Shown: in pieces, positions 18,101-24,816 of the stretch | Position numbering within the stretch: position 1 is the stretch's first letter | Layout: each line of letters starts with the position of its first letter | Program-made: the position numbers and the translations under genes | The notes under the pieces: model-generated | The model's input: only the letters and a program-made list of their open reading frames with translations | Database searches by the model: none | Told to the model about the DNA's origin: nothing | NCBI RefSeq assembly: GCF_009002475.1 | Contig: NZ_AP019860.1 | Coordinates: 5,114,001 to 5,178,000, forward strand | Length of the DNA: 64,000 nt | Source of the DNA: Candidatus Uabimicrobium amorphum | GTDB lineage: Bacteria > Planctomycetota > Uabimicrobiia > Uabimicrobiales > Uabimicrobiaceae | Reading direction: 5' to 3'

Positions 18101-18809
18101 AAACTTCGCCCATTCCACCTTTCCCAAGAATAGAGAGTAAGTTGTAATGAGCAAAATCTTTTCGTAAAACATTGACGCCTTTGTGAAAGGATTGTGGATC
18201 GAAGTGAGTTTCATCTTCTACAACTAACAAACGACTGATAGACTCTTGTTCAACAAGTTGCGGGTCTTTGATATCTCTTTTTACGACTTGTTGGACCTCT
18301 TTTTCAAAAACTGTATCGCTACTGGCCGCTTGTTTTCGTACTTTTTTCTCGAGTTTGGTGATCAGGTTGGACAGTTCTGGGGAAGGCTCCTTTTCCTCTA
18401 CTTTTTGCAAAACATGGAGCGCTCGTTGGTAATCACCTGTTTTAACTAGTACCATACCGCGTTTGCGGTGTAAACGCGTGGTGGGATTTGGATGTATTTC
18501 AATGGCTATGTCTATAATAGTAAGTGCTTCATTCCACAAGTGTTTGACAACACACTCGTCATACTCGGTGGCCAATTTTGCCACGATAATTTCAAAACTT
18601 CTTTCCTCGATTGTCAATGCATTGCGTAAGCTCTTCTTTGCCTCGCGGTAGCGCCGCATTTTTAAAAACACAATGCCTTGTTTAATGTAAAGTGTGATGA
18701 GAGGTTCTAGACGGGTGGCGAGTATTTTTTGTATAACGGCAAGGGCATTTGGCCAATCGCGATGTACGATAAACTCGTTGTATTGTTTTTTTAGTGAAAA
18801 TTCGTTCAC
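15132..18809 (-). CDS. TPR - Ser/Thr protein kinase - WD40 repeat membrane protein
   Basis: A 1225-residue protein starting at GTG (18809); the GTGA overlap with the stop of the YqcI/YcgG-like gene supports this start. Order: TPR-like repeats (about 1-150), linker, kinase domain (about 220-490; GKGGMG near 229, HRDIKPANIM near 340, DFGLAK near 360), membrane helix (about 506-527), a helical stalk, and a large C-terminal beta-propeller region (about 610-1210) with many WD40 units ending in WD-like pairs such as KIWD, KVWD, RVWN and YLWP. The number of repeats (about 14) fits two propellers. All kinase catalytic residues look intact. It likely reads ligands through the propellers and phosphorylates cytoplasmic partners. 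Confidence 0.95.
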   Translation of the reverse strand: MNEFSLKKQYNEFIVHRDWPNALAVIQKILATRLEPLITLYIKQGIVFLKMRRYREAKKSLRNALTIEERSFEIIVAKLATEYDECVVKHLWNEALTIIDIAIEIHPNPTTRLHRKRGMVLVKTGDYQRALHVLQKVEEKEPSPELSNLITKLEKKVRKQAASSDTVFEKEVQQVVKRDIKDPQLVEQESISRLLVVEDETHFDPQSFHKGVNVLRKDFAHYNLLSILGKGGMGEVYKAYDTKLDRMVALKIISAVDESSTRIERFLREAKATAKLRHPNIIAVYNSGKFENHYYFAMDYIDGASLKNYILQNSPKIMDIVRLMIQIAEAIQFAHDNAIIHRDIKPANIMITQYNVPKVMDFGLAKVLHDTENLSKTGETMGTPAYMSPEQVYGQKMDLRTDIYSLGATLYQAITHRPPFQGENHLNIMYQVVNKDAIPPRTLNPDIPVEIEAICLKCLEKKPQRRYQNVQTFIRDLHNYQQHLPISARPLTVFIQLRKFALRHRTIIAASLLVVISFFCAGIIATVQWWRAEEQARIAQREKLQKEQNYLAASIRLAKIALTKANQAAQNGSWRESGAFSGIALDVVKQFNDPSTHLLRTQSHSFIRQALHSENLLWEIFYSQPPLYALDFSPTGDLLATVTKSHRLCLWDTSTTLLKKQVAAHKDDIYQVKFSPLFNMIATCSADGTIKIWDRDLKMLASFVGHNGIVRDIDFHHSGKKLASASWDGTIKVWDTTTFSLLYTIKVPHTKMYCVSFHNNDLITGDQDGHITIWNGKKKYAQLTGHLAGINNIDIHEDFVVSSSADSTVRVWNIKERQQICVLGKHKDKVYNAIFSDDGKFVFSVSRDRTAKVWEFATKKLRRTIDAHTGSVYNVAYNAKNKSFATTSIDETIKIWSNENTSPQKYHLHSDKVYCIDFDENSNRFASCSRDRTIQLWGQDKATLEGHSGTVFSVTFSPSGRWLASTSSDNSLKIWDSKSAQLFTELPCQQQLSPSRFLNKEQDIALVQNNDLQQWNIAKKHFIKTIVKDVGSLFAFNNSNDYIISATGPTLRIIHLPTNKQVHKHYAADIAYLCFHPRKNVIAISLQNNEIHVFDIENTAKVVILKNLFTVATAMVFHAKYDVLVTGNAALIYIWNIKTQKQMQILSGHKDQVSHLRFIKGDILVSGSWDNSIYLWPFVNNTNYFSFRRDFTAQHIQRQLHKQPQKITEKLFGLRVTDNFTIEQQ

Positions 18810-19606
18810 GATTTATCTATTTTTTTTGCATGAAAAGGACAAACCCAGTTTTTCTCTACATGCCTACCCGAATATTGTTTTGCTTCAGAAGCTTCACCAA
18901 ATTCTGCAAGATTAGGATTGATGCTTCCTTGTAATTTAAATTCGCGTTGGCGAATGATTTTTTGGTATTTAGAAAACTTTTGTGTTTCCTTTAGGTTACG
19001 AAATTGCACATGAGGATTAAACACGATTGTCGGGTAAGCGAACTTTCTTGTTGACCGTGAACTTTTTGGATGTAGACCGACAATAAAAAATGCACACCGC
19101 CCAAAACTATACGCATAGTCATTATCCTCTGGATTAGAACTGACAGCAGGGTCATAGGTATGATATTGTTGATCTAGCTGTTGTAAACGATATAAAAATT
19201 TCCACATGGTTGTTTCAAAATGTTGCTCATTTTCTATTTGTGGTTGCTGAAAGCATGCGACAAAGGTAGAAAATTTATCGCCGAAAGTAGGTCTCTCTAC
19301 CACAAAATTGTACAGATCATGCGCGACACCTTGTAGAGTACCGTCATCATTCATATTTGCATAAAGCCCAAAACGATACGCATTTCTTTTAACGGCAGCT
19401 TTTCCTAAAATACAAGAGAATCCTTCGCTCAATATGAAATTGCGAAATGTTTCGTGGACTTCTTGTGTTTTAGGGCAAACTTTTGTGGATATATTCACCA
19501 AAGTGGAACCATCAAAGCCATTATAGTTGCTAAATTGTTTAGCAATATTGCTATTAAAGGGGTTTTGTAATAGCATTGTGGTATCTAAAATGTAAGCTTG
19601 ATGCAT
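18806..19606 (-). CDS. YqcI/YcgG (GntA-like) family protein, probable heme oxygenase-type enzyme
   Basis: The 266-residue product matches the YqcI/YcgG family along its full length: FILSEGFSCILGKAA near residue 57, YRFGLYANM, TFVACF, a long VSSNPEDNDYAYSFG stretch, FIVGLHPKSSR, PTIVFNPHVQF, LQGSINPNLAEFGEASEA and a final YSGRH...WVCPFH. A characterised member, GntA, is a heme-dependent N-hydroxylase in guanitoxin biosynthesis; the substrate here is unknown. It has no signal peptide. It is the first gene of a kinase operon and overlaps the GTG of the kinase by four bases, so the enzyme and the kinase are made together. That coupling is unusual. Confidence 0.9.
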   Translation of the reverse strand: MHQAYILDTTMLLQNPFNSNIAKQFSNYNGFDGSTLVNISTKVCPKTQEVHETFRNFILSEGFSCILGKAAVKRNAYRFGLYANMNDDGTLQGVAHDLYNFVVERPTFGDKFSTFVACFQQPQIENEQHFETTMWKFLYRLQQLDQQYHTYDPAVSSNPEDNDYAYSFGRCAFFIVGLHPKSSRSTRKFAYPTIVFNPHVQFRNLKETQKFSKYQKIIRQREFKLQGSINPNLAEFGEASEAKQYSGRHVEKNWVCPFHAKKIDKS

Positions 19607-19747
19607 GTTAATACTCTACGCAATAAACATCAAAGTATGGGTTATCGTTCTAAGACAAAAAAGTACAGTTAACAATTATAATTTTTTATATACAAAAAAA
19701 CAGTAAAATTTAGATGAATCTTTTGTTTATTATAAAAAATTAACAGG

Positions 19748-20182
19748 TTAAGATTTTTTGTTCATTTGTATTATACGTGTGGATTGATACGCAACAACTT
19801 TCCATTTTTTTGCTTTGTTTAAGATATACACTGTCGTGAAGCGTAGACTTAAATTTACCTTTTGCTTTCCACCCTGAGCAATAATATTTGAAGTACCTGT
19901 GACGACCGCGCAATTTTCGTATATTTTTGCTTTTACGTCTTGTAGTTGTATCGATCGGTATATAAGGTCTTTCTTATTTAAACGTTGCAAAAACGAGGTT
20001 TTTGATTCTACAACGCCGTTGGCATGAGTAAAAATTAAATCATCTGCTAGGATTTTTTGTAAAAACGGTTGGTCATTTTCTGTCATTGCCACGTAGCGTT
20101 GCTTTTCGAGCTCGATGATAGCTTTTTGGCTTTGTGCATGGAGTAATACAATACTTGCGACACATAAAATTATGTATTTCAT
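19748..20182 (-). CDS. Exported NTF2-like (DUF4440/SnoaL-type) protein
   Basis: A 144-residue protein with a signal peptide (MKYIILCVASIVLLHAQ) followed by a single cone-shaped NTF2-like domain: helix with LEKQRYVAMTENDQPFLQKIL, the strand LIFTHANGVVESKTSFL, and the VVTGTSN and WKVVAYQSTRI strands typical of DUF4440. These domains bind small ligands or act as simple enzymes; no catalytic residues can be assigned. It starts 9 bases after the FHA gene stop and is the last gene of its operon. Confidence 0.85.
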   Translation of the reverse strand: MKYIILCVASIVLLHAQSQKAIIELEKQRYVAMTENDQPFLQKILADDLIFTHANGVVESKTSFLQRLNKKDLIYRSIQLQDVKAKIYENCAVVTGTSNIIAQGGKQKVNLSLRFTTVYILNKAKKWKVVAYQSTRIIQMNKKS

Positions 20183-20191
20183 AATTTTGAC

Positions 20192-21328
20192 CTAAAATAA
20201 AGGAATATCATAAATTGTGGTGTAATCGTATGTTTCGATTTCCAAAGGCGTCGCTTTTTCTAGTTTTTCTATTTCATTGACTTCGATCAAATAAGACTTG
20301 TCATAGCCGAGGCGAATGCGTCCTATCTCTAGTTTCATAATACTACCACCAATGAGCGTTTCGAATTTATTGTGGTGGTCGAGGTCAAGCGTCGTTCCGT
20401 AGCGGCTACCTAGATCTTTTAGATACCAATCACCAGCGTGGTGGAACATTTGGAAATTTTGGCGTGATATACTGCGTTCGCGTCTGCCGATGTTTACAAA
20501 GCAAAATAAATCTTCATCAAAAGACAAACTGCGAATATCGCTCGTATTGCGTCCAAAAACATAGTTTTTATTTTCTTCCAGCGGAAGAATGACATTTTCT
20601 TGTACGAGATGAATACCCCACTTCTTTGTTGCCGTATTTGTCGCAGGTTTTGTGTAGAATCCACGTAAAATTAAACGCGTTCCACTTTCAAATTCCATAC
20701 GATCTCCAATATGTAAAGGAATTTCTTTTGAAGCTGTGGAACAAATGACGTGTTTTCCCAAGGCGTCATTAATGATGGACACCTTAACCTCTCCATGTGT
20801 CGAGAGAAAAAACTGGTCTTTTTTGAAATGAATATAATCTGAGTATGGTGGTAGATGTATTTCTTGTTCTGTGTCTAAGAAAAATACATTTCTTTCTTTG
20901 GGGCGATCACACATCATCAAATAACTAAAATCACTACTGTAATCGAAGATTTCATTTTTTTTGGGTTCTTTTACGAGAGGAGCTGATTTTTCTTTAAGCC
21001 CCGTTGATAACAGAGTACTGTTGTGACTGTTTAACTTCATTGACTTAATGTTTGTTTGGTACTGGTCCCGAGGAAAGTAGTAGTCGAGCCACTCCTTTTC
21101 GTACTGTAGTCTTTTTTCTTCTTCACTGAGCAGACGATCGTATATATTCGCTAAGTTTTTTTTGACATTGGCAACGTATTTTTCGTCACTAAATGTTTTA
21201 TCTTTTAGAGATTTTTCGATTTTAAGTATAGCCAAATATATTAAGTTAGGCGGTGCTGCAGGAGGGATGCCCAAAAAGTCATAGTAATCAAAAAAATGTG
21301 ATTCTTGGTTTTGAATTTCACTAGTCAT
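20192..21328 (-). CDS. FHA-domain protein with N-terminal J-domain-like helices
   Basis: The 378-residue cytoplasmic protein begins with a DnaJ-like region (about 10-90; FFDYYDFLGIPPAAPP and YDRLLSEEEKRLQYEKEW) that lacks an HPD motif, so it probably cannot stimulate Hsp70. The C-terminal 110 residues form an FHA domain with the usual marks: FGRN, the SRQNF-type Ser-Arg binding loop, and LKDLGSRYGTTL. FHA domains bind phosphothreonine, so it is a natural reader for the nearby kinases. Its ATG overlaps the end of the hydrolase gene by 8 bases. Confidence 0.88.
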   Translation of the reverse strand: MTSEIQNQESHFFDYYDFLGIPPAAPPNLIYLAILKIEKSLKDKTFSDEKYVANVKKNLANIYDRLLSEEEKRLQYEKEWLDYYFPRDQYQTNIKSMKLNSHNSTLLSTGLKEKSAPLVKEPKKNEIFDYSSDFSYLMMCDRPKERNVFFLDTEQEIHLPPYSDYIHFKKDQFFLSTHGEVKVSIINDALGKHVICSTASKEIPLHIGDRMEFESGTRLILRGFYTKPATNTATKKWGIHLVQENVILPLEENKNYVFGRNTSDIRSLSFDEDLFCFVNIGRRERSISRQNFQMFHHAGDWYLKDLGSRYGTTLDLDHHNKFETLIGGSIMKLEIGRIRLGYDKSYLIEVNEIEKLEKATPLEIETYDYTTIYDIPLF

Positions 21329-22190
21329 TTTGCTTTATCTTTTCTAGAAATTCTACTATTGGTTTCATAAACTTAGTCATACCTATCGTTAGATAGATTC
21401 CGTTATGTCCTGCACCCTCCACGCGAATGAAAGATTTGTGTGATGCGGGAGATGCTTCATAAACTTTCTTGCCATGTGAAAAAGGTATTACCTTATCTAC
21501 CGTACCATGTATTACCATTGTGGGGTAGGAAATGTTTCTAATGCGTTCAATGGAAGGAAGTTTGGAACTCAAAAGAAACTTTGGTAGACGAAATCCAAAT
21601 AATACACTTGACATATCATGAATAGACATAAAAGGGGCTTCTAAAATAAGAGCGTGTACCGGTTGCTTTGTTGCCAGATAAATCGAAAAAGCGGCACCGA
21701 TAGATTCTCCAAAAAGTACAAGTTTTTTCGGTTTCATGTTACTCTGCACATATTTAAAAACAGCAGAGACATCCTTGTATATACCTTTTTCCGATGGAGA
21801 ACCAGTTGATTTTCCATAACCACGATAATCAAATAAAAATACCGAGTATCCCATAAGTTGGAATAATTTTGCACGCGCTTTACGCGTGGTGATATTTCCG
21901 GCATTTCCATGTAGAAACAGTAAAAATTCCTTATCTGCCTGTCCGGGGAAGTACCATCCATGTAAAGTTACTTTATTACCCACGCGAATAGTATGTTCTT
22001 CTAACCCCTTAATACCTTCTGTATTCCAATCGCCAATGGGATAACGCTGATTGTAATAAATTAAAAAGTCACCGAATAATCGGATGCTAATCGCAATGAG
22101 AAATATTCCCAACAATGTGGAGCGTAGAACGCGCACATACCACTTTGTGGTTTTGGTTTTTTTTGCATCATCCATGGCTTCTCTCTTCAT
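21321..22190 (-). CDS. Membrane-anchored alpha/beta hydrolase
   Basis: A 289-residue protein with one N-terminal membrane helix (about 17-40) and an alpha/beta-hydrolase domain of the BEM46/YfhR kind. Visible are the oxyanion segment FLHGNAGN, FDYRGYGKS, the nucleophile elbow GESIG, the acid in HGTVDKVIPF and the His in VEGAGHNG, so the Ser-Asp-His triad is complete. Substrate unknown (esterase or peptidase). The ATG at 22190 has no strong Shine-Dalgarno; an ATG at 22175 is preceded by GAGAGAAG and is an alternative. It leads the operon with the FHA and NTF2-like genes. Confidence 0.9.
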   Translation of the reverse strand: MKREAMDDAKKTKTTKWYVRVLRSTLLGIFLIAISIRLFGDFLIYYNQRYPIGDWNTEGIKGLEEHTIRVGNKVTLHGWYFPGQADKEFLLFLHGNAGNITTRKARAKLFQLMGYSVFLFDYRGYGKSTGSPSEKGIYKDVSAVFKYVQSNMKPKKLVLFGESIGAAFSIYLATKQPVHALILEAPFMSIHDMSSVLFGFRLPKFLLSSKLPSIERIRNISYPTMVIHGTVDKVIPFSHGKKVYEASPASHKSFIRVEGAGHNGIYLTIGMTKFMKPIVEFLEKIKQND

Positions 22191-22251
22191 AGTAATTGTA
22201 TATTAAAAATTTTTGAACGTTCGTGTGCAACCGAAAAACAAAATTCAATTC

Positions 22252-22338
22252 CACGATAATCACCGTAGCCGTAGCCGTAATCGTCACCGTAGCCGTAATC
22301 GTCACCGTGACCCTGACCGTGACCCTGACCCTGACCCT
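22252..22338. repeat. Degenerate hexamer array (CCGTAG / CCGTAA / CCGTGA / CCCTGA)
   Basis: About 14 consecutive six-base units follow the pattern CC-N-T-R-R. The array shifts from CCGTAG-type to CCCTGA-type units along its length. It lies just upstream of the hydrolase gene. Related arrays are at 22513-22543 and 55381-55488. Any frame across it encodes only Val/Thr/Arg repeats, so it is not coding. Confidence 0.8.
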
Positions 22339-22390
22339 CAATGCCATTGACTTAAGCGTAAACAATCTATAATGAAGACTTATGCTACGT

Positions 22391-22470
22391 GTCATCCCTG
22401 ACTTGATCAGGGAACCAGACGCTTTCAAGTCAAATTTGTATTGCTGGTTTCCCGCTTTCGCGGGAATGAC
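22391..22470. repeat. Miniature palindromic element with GTCAT / ATGAC ends (copy 1)
   Basis: The 80-base element starts GTCATCCC and ends GGGAATGAC. It contains two internal hairpins, CCCTGA...TCAGGG (22396-22412) and CCCGC-TTTC-GCGGG (22451-22464). A relative with the same ends is at 49861-49931. It sits between two pieces of the hexamer array, as if inserted there. Confidence 0.65.
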
Positions 22471-22512
22471 ATGAATTTGTAAGTCTTTTATTGAATGACA
22501 CTTACTTATTAA

Positions 22513-22543
22513 GTCACCGTGATCCTGACCGTGACCCTGACCG
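22513..22543. repeat. Short hexamer array, detached segment
   Basis: Five hexamer units of the CCGTGA/CCTGAC phase lie immediately before the stop of the kinase-FGE gene. It continues the array at 22252-22338 in the same orientation, separated by 174 bases that include the GTCAT element. Confidence 0.7.
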
Positions 22544-22548
22544 AAAAA

Positions 22549-24807
22549 CTACTTAATTTTACGCAAAATGCGAAATCCTAAGTCATCCCAGCAATTGTCC
22601 GCACGATTTGACGTACGGCACGCAGAACGGCAATCTTGAGCAAAAGACCAATAACTTCCGCCGCGTCGTGAGCGCGTGCTACTCTCTGTCTTTAACGAAC
22701 TACCATCTACAGGAGTCTTATGGTAGTTTTCACTCCAGCAGTCCCCACACCATTCCCAAACGTTACCAATCATATCACTCAATCCCCACATATTGGGTTT
22801 TTTCTGACCGACTAAATGCGGGGTATTTTTTTTCTTGTTTGCCGAATACCAAGCATATTCGCCTATTTTGCTTTTGTCTTCGCCCCAATAATAGTTGGTG
22901 GTTGTTCCTGCGCGACAGGCATATTCCCATTGTGCTTCGCTAGGAAAACGAAATTCTTTGCCAATAACCGCAAAGAATTCTTCTTGAATTTTTTTCCAAC
23001 TAATGTAAGAGGCGGCACTTCCTGGAAATTCTTCTCCGTACTTTTTCCCTTGCCACGGTTTATTACCTGTAACACTGTACCACTGATGTTGGGTGATCGG
23101 ATACTTTGCCATCCAAAAAGGACGATCAATGGTTACTTTATGTGTAGGCTTTTCATTGTCGTGTTCTTCTCCACCCATAAAAAAAATACCTGGAGGAACT
23201 AACATCATTGCGACACGGATCTCTCCGGCGACAAAAATTTGTTCTGTCGCATATCCATGTTGCTGTGCATACCATCTTTGGTATTGCTGTGCATATCTTT
23301 TTTGTTTGGCCACGGCAAGACTTTTCCAACTACTATGGGTGAAATTAAAGTATTCGTGTTGTTCTTGCCAACATTCGTTCCAAAGTGTAGTGGCAAAAGG
23401 TGCTTTGGTTCTGCGTTTAGTGGCAATGCTTTTGAAACTCAGCTTTGCTGTTTCAAAAAGAGAAACCTCTTTTTTCTTATGCAAGGCGATCTTGTCGGTT
23501 TCTTCGATGACTTGTTGACGATGGCGTTCGAAGGCACTTTTCTCTTTTTCAAATTGCACTCGTTGTGCCTCTAGTTTTTTGCGAAAATCTTGTTCTTTGG
23601 CACGAAAGTTTTTTTCCATCTGTTGTTTGCGATGTTTAAGTTCTTTTTCGACATCTTCTAAAGCGATTTGTTTTTCTTGTACCTGTTTGTTCTTGCGTTC
23701 TAAGTCTTTTTTTTGTTTTTCGATAATGGCGACTTTTTGCTCTAGTTGCGTTTGTTTTTGGGCGAGTTCTTGTTCTCGTTGTTCTAGTAATTCTTGTAAG
23801 TTCTGTTGTCTGACGACCAATTCCGAGAGTTTTTTTCCGCGGCTATCTAATTTTTCTTTTAACTCAGTAAGCTCTTTCTCTTGTTCTTGTTGCTGGCGTT
23901 GGGCGTCTTTTTTCATACGTTTTGCACTACGCTTATTTGGGCTGACGAAATCTTGTAAAGCTTCACTCATTTCTTCGGCATTTTGGAAACGATTTTCTGG
24001 TTCGTAAGCGAGAGCTTTTTCAATAAATGTATCAATGGCTTCTGGCAAGTCGGGGCGTAGTTCCCGAGGTAAGCTAAACCGTCCTATTGGCATTTTCTCG
24101 GTGAGCATTTCATAACAAATAACTCCGACAGAGTAAAGATCAATGCGGCGATCTATCTTACCGTTCTCTTGTATTTCAGGAGCGATGTAGTTGTAGGTTC
24201 CCATAATGCGACTTGTATAGGTCAACTGTGTGTTATTTTGAATGCGCGAAATACCAAAGTCGCAAATTTTTACCTGGTAGTAGGGGGCACTCTTGCATAA
24301 TAGGATGTTGTCGGGTTTGATGTCGCAGTGTACGGTTAGTTTATGTGCACACTCTAGACCCTCAAGGACATTGACCAAAATATCGGCGATTTGTTCAAGC
24401 GGAATGTCTCCCTTGGTATGTTGCTCTTTCATCCATTCGCGAAGATTTTGTCCCTGGACATACTCCATCGTAAAAAAATCTAGTGACTCAAATGTGCCCA
24501 AGTCGTAAGTGCGCAGTACATTTTGATGGAAAATTTTTCGCGAAATGGCGACTTCTTTGCGAAAACGTTTTTTCGCTTCTTCATCACCTAAAAATTTAGG
24601 AAGGAGCACCTTCAATGCGATGAGCTCATTGTCGAGAATGTGATCTTTGACCAAATAAACAGCACCCATTCCACCAGCGCCAATAAGCTCGATACACTCG
24701 TAGCGATCGGCAATGATAAATCCCGGCGAAAACTTTAGTTGACTAAGGTCTTCGTTGGCTAGATCTTTGCGCGTCATTAAAATAGACAAATCTTTTACTT
24801 TAGGCAT
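22549..24807 (-). CDS. Ser/Thr kinase (non-RD) - coiled coil - FGE-sulfatase (SUMF1) domain fusion
   Basis: A 752-residue soluble protein with no membrane helix. The kinase domain (about 33-290) has GAGGMG, ALKVLL and DFGIS, but the catalytic loop reads H160-C161-D162 (VHCDIKPDN) so the Arg of HRD is missing; such non-RD kinases usually do not need activation-loop phosphorylation. A long Gln/Glu/Lys coiled coil follows (about 300-450), then an FGE-sulfatase domain (about 530-750) with PPGIFFMGG, RFPSEAQWEYACRAG, GLSDMIGNVWEWC and RRGGSYWSF...CR. In many bacteria this domain binds or hydroxylates rather than modifies sulfatases. AGGAAG lies before the ATG. It follows the FHA gene by 9 bases. 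Confidence 0.93.
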   Translation of the reverse strand: MPKVKDLSILMTRKDLANEDLSQLKFSPGFIIADRYECIELIGAGGMGAVYLVKDHILDNELIALKVLLPKFLGDEEAKKRFRKEVAISRKIFHQNVLRTYDLGTFESLDFFTMEYVQGQNLREWMKEQHTKGDIPLEQIADILVNVLEGLECAHKLTVHCDIKPDNILLCKSAPYYQVKICDFGISRIQNNTQLTYTSRIMGTYNYIAPEIQENGKIDRRIDLYSVGVICYEMLTEKMPIGRFSLPRELRPDLPEAIDTFIEKALAYEPENRFQNAEEMSEALQDFVSPNKRSAKRMKKDAQRQQQEQEKELTELKEKLDSRGKKLSELVVRQQNLQELLEQREQELAQKQTQLEQKVAIIEKQKKDLERKNKQVQEKQIALEDVEKELKHRKQQMEKNFRAKEQDFRKKLEAQRVQFEKEKSAFERHRQQVIEETDKIALHKKKEVSLFETAKLSFKSIATKRRTKAPFATTLWNECWQEQHEYFNFTHSSWKSLAVAKQKRYAQQYQRWYAQQHGYATEQIFVAGEIRVAMMLVPPGIFFMGGEEHDNEKPTHKVTIDRPFWMAKYPITQHQWYSVTGNKPWQGKKYGEEFPGSAASYISWKKIQEEFFAVIGKEFRFPSEAQWEYACRAGTTTNYYWGEDKSKIGEYAWYSANKKKNTPHLVGQKKPNMWGLSDMIGNVWEWCGDCWSENYHKTPVDGSSLKTESSTRSRRGGSYWSFAQDCRSACRTSNRADNCWDDLGFRILRKIK

Positions 24808-24816
24808 AAGAACTTC

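Noticed and set aside
22252-22338. CRISPR-like array
   Set aside because: Units are six bases and contiguous with no spacers; no cas genes are near.
22168-22428. Minus-strand frame coding Val-Thr/Ile-Thr repeats
   Set aside because: It is a translation of the hexamer array and of flanking repeats; composition follows the DNA repeat.
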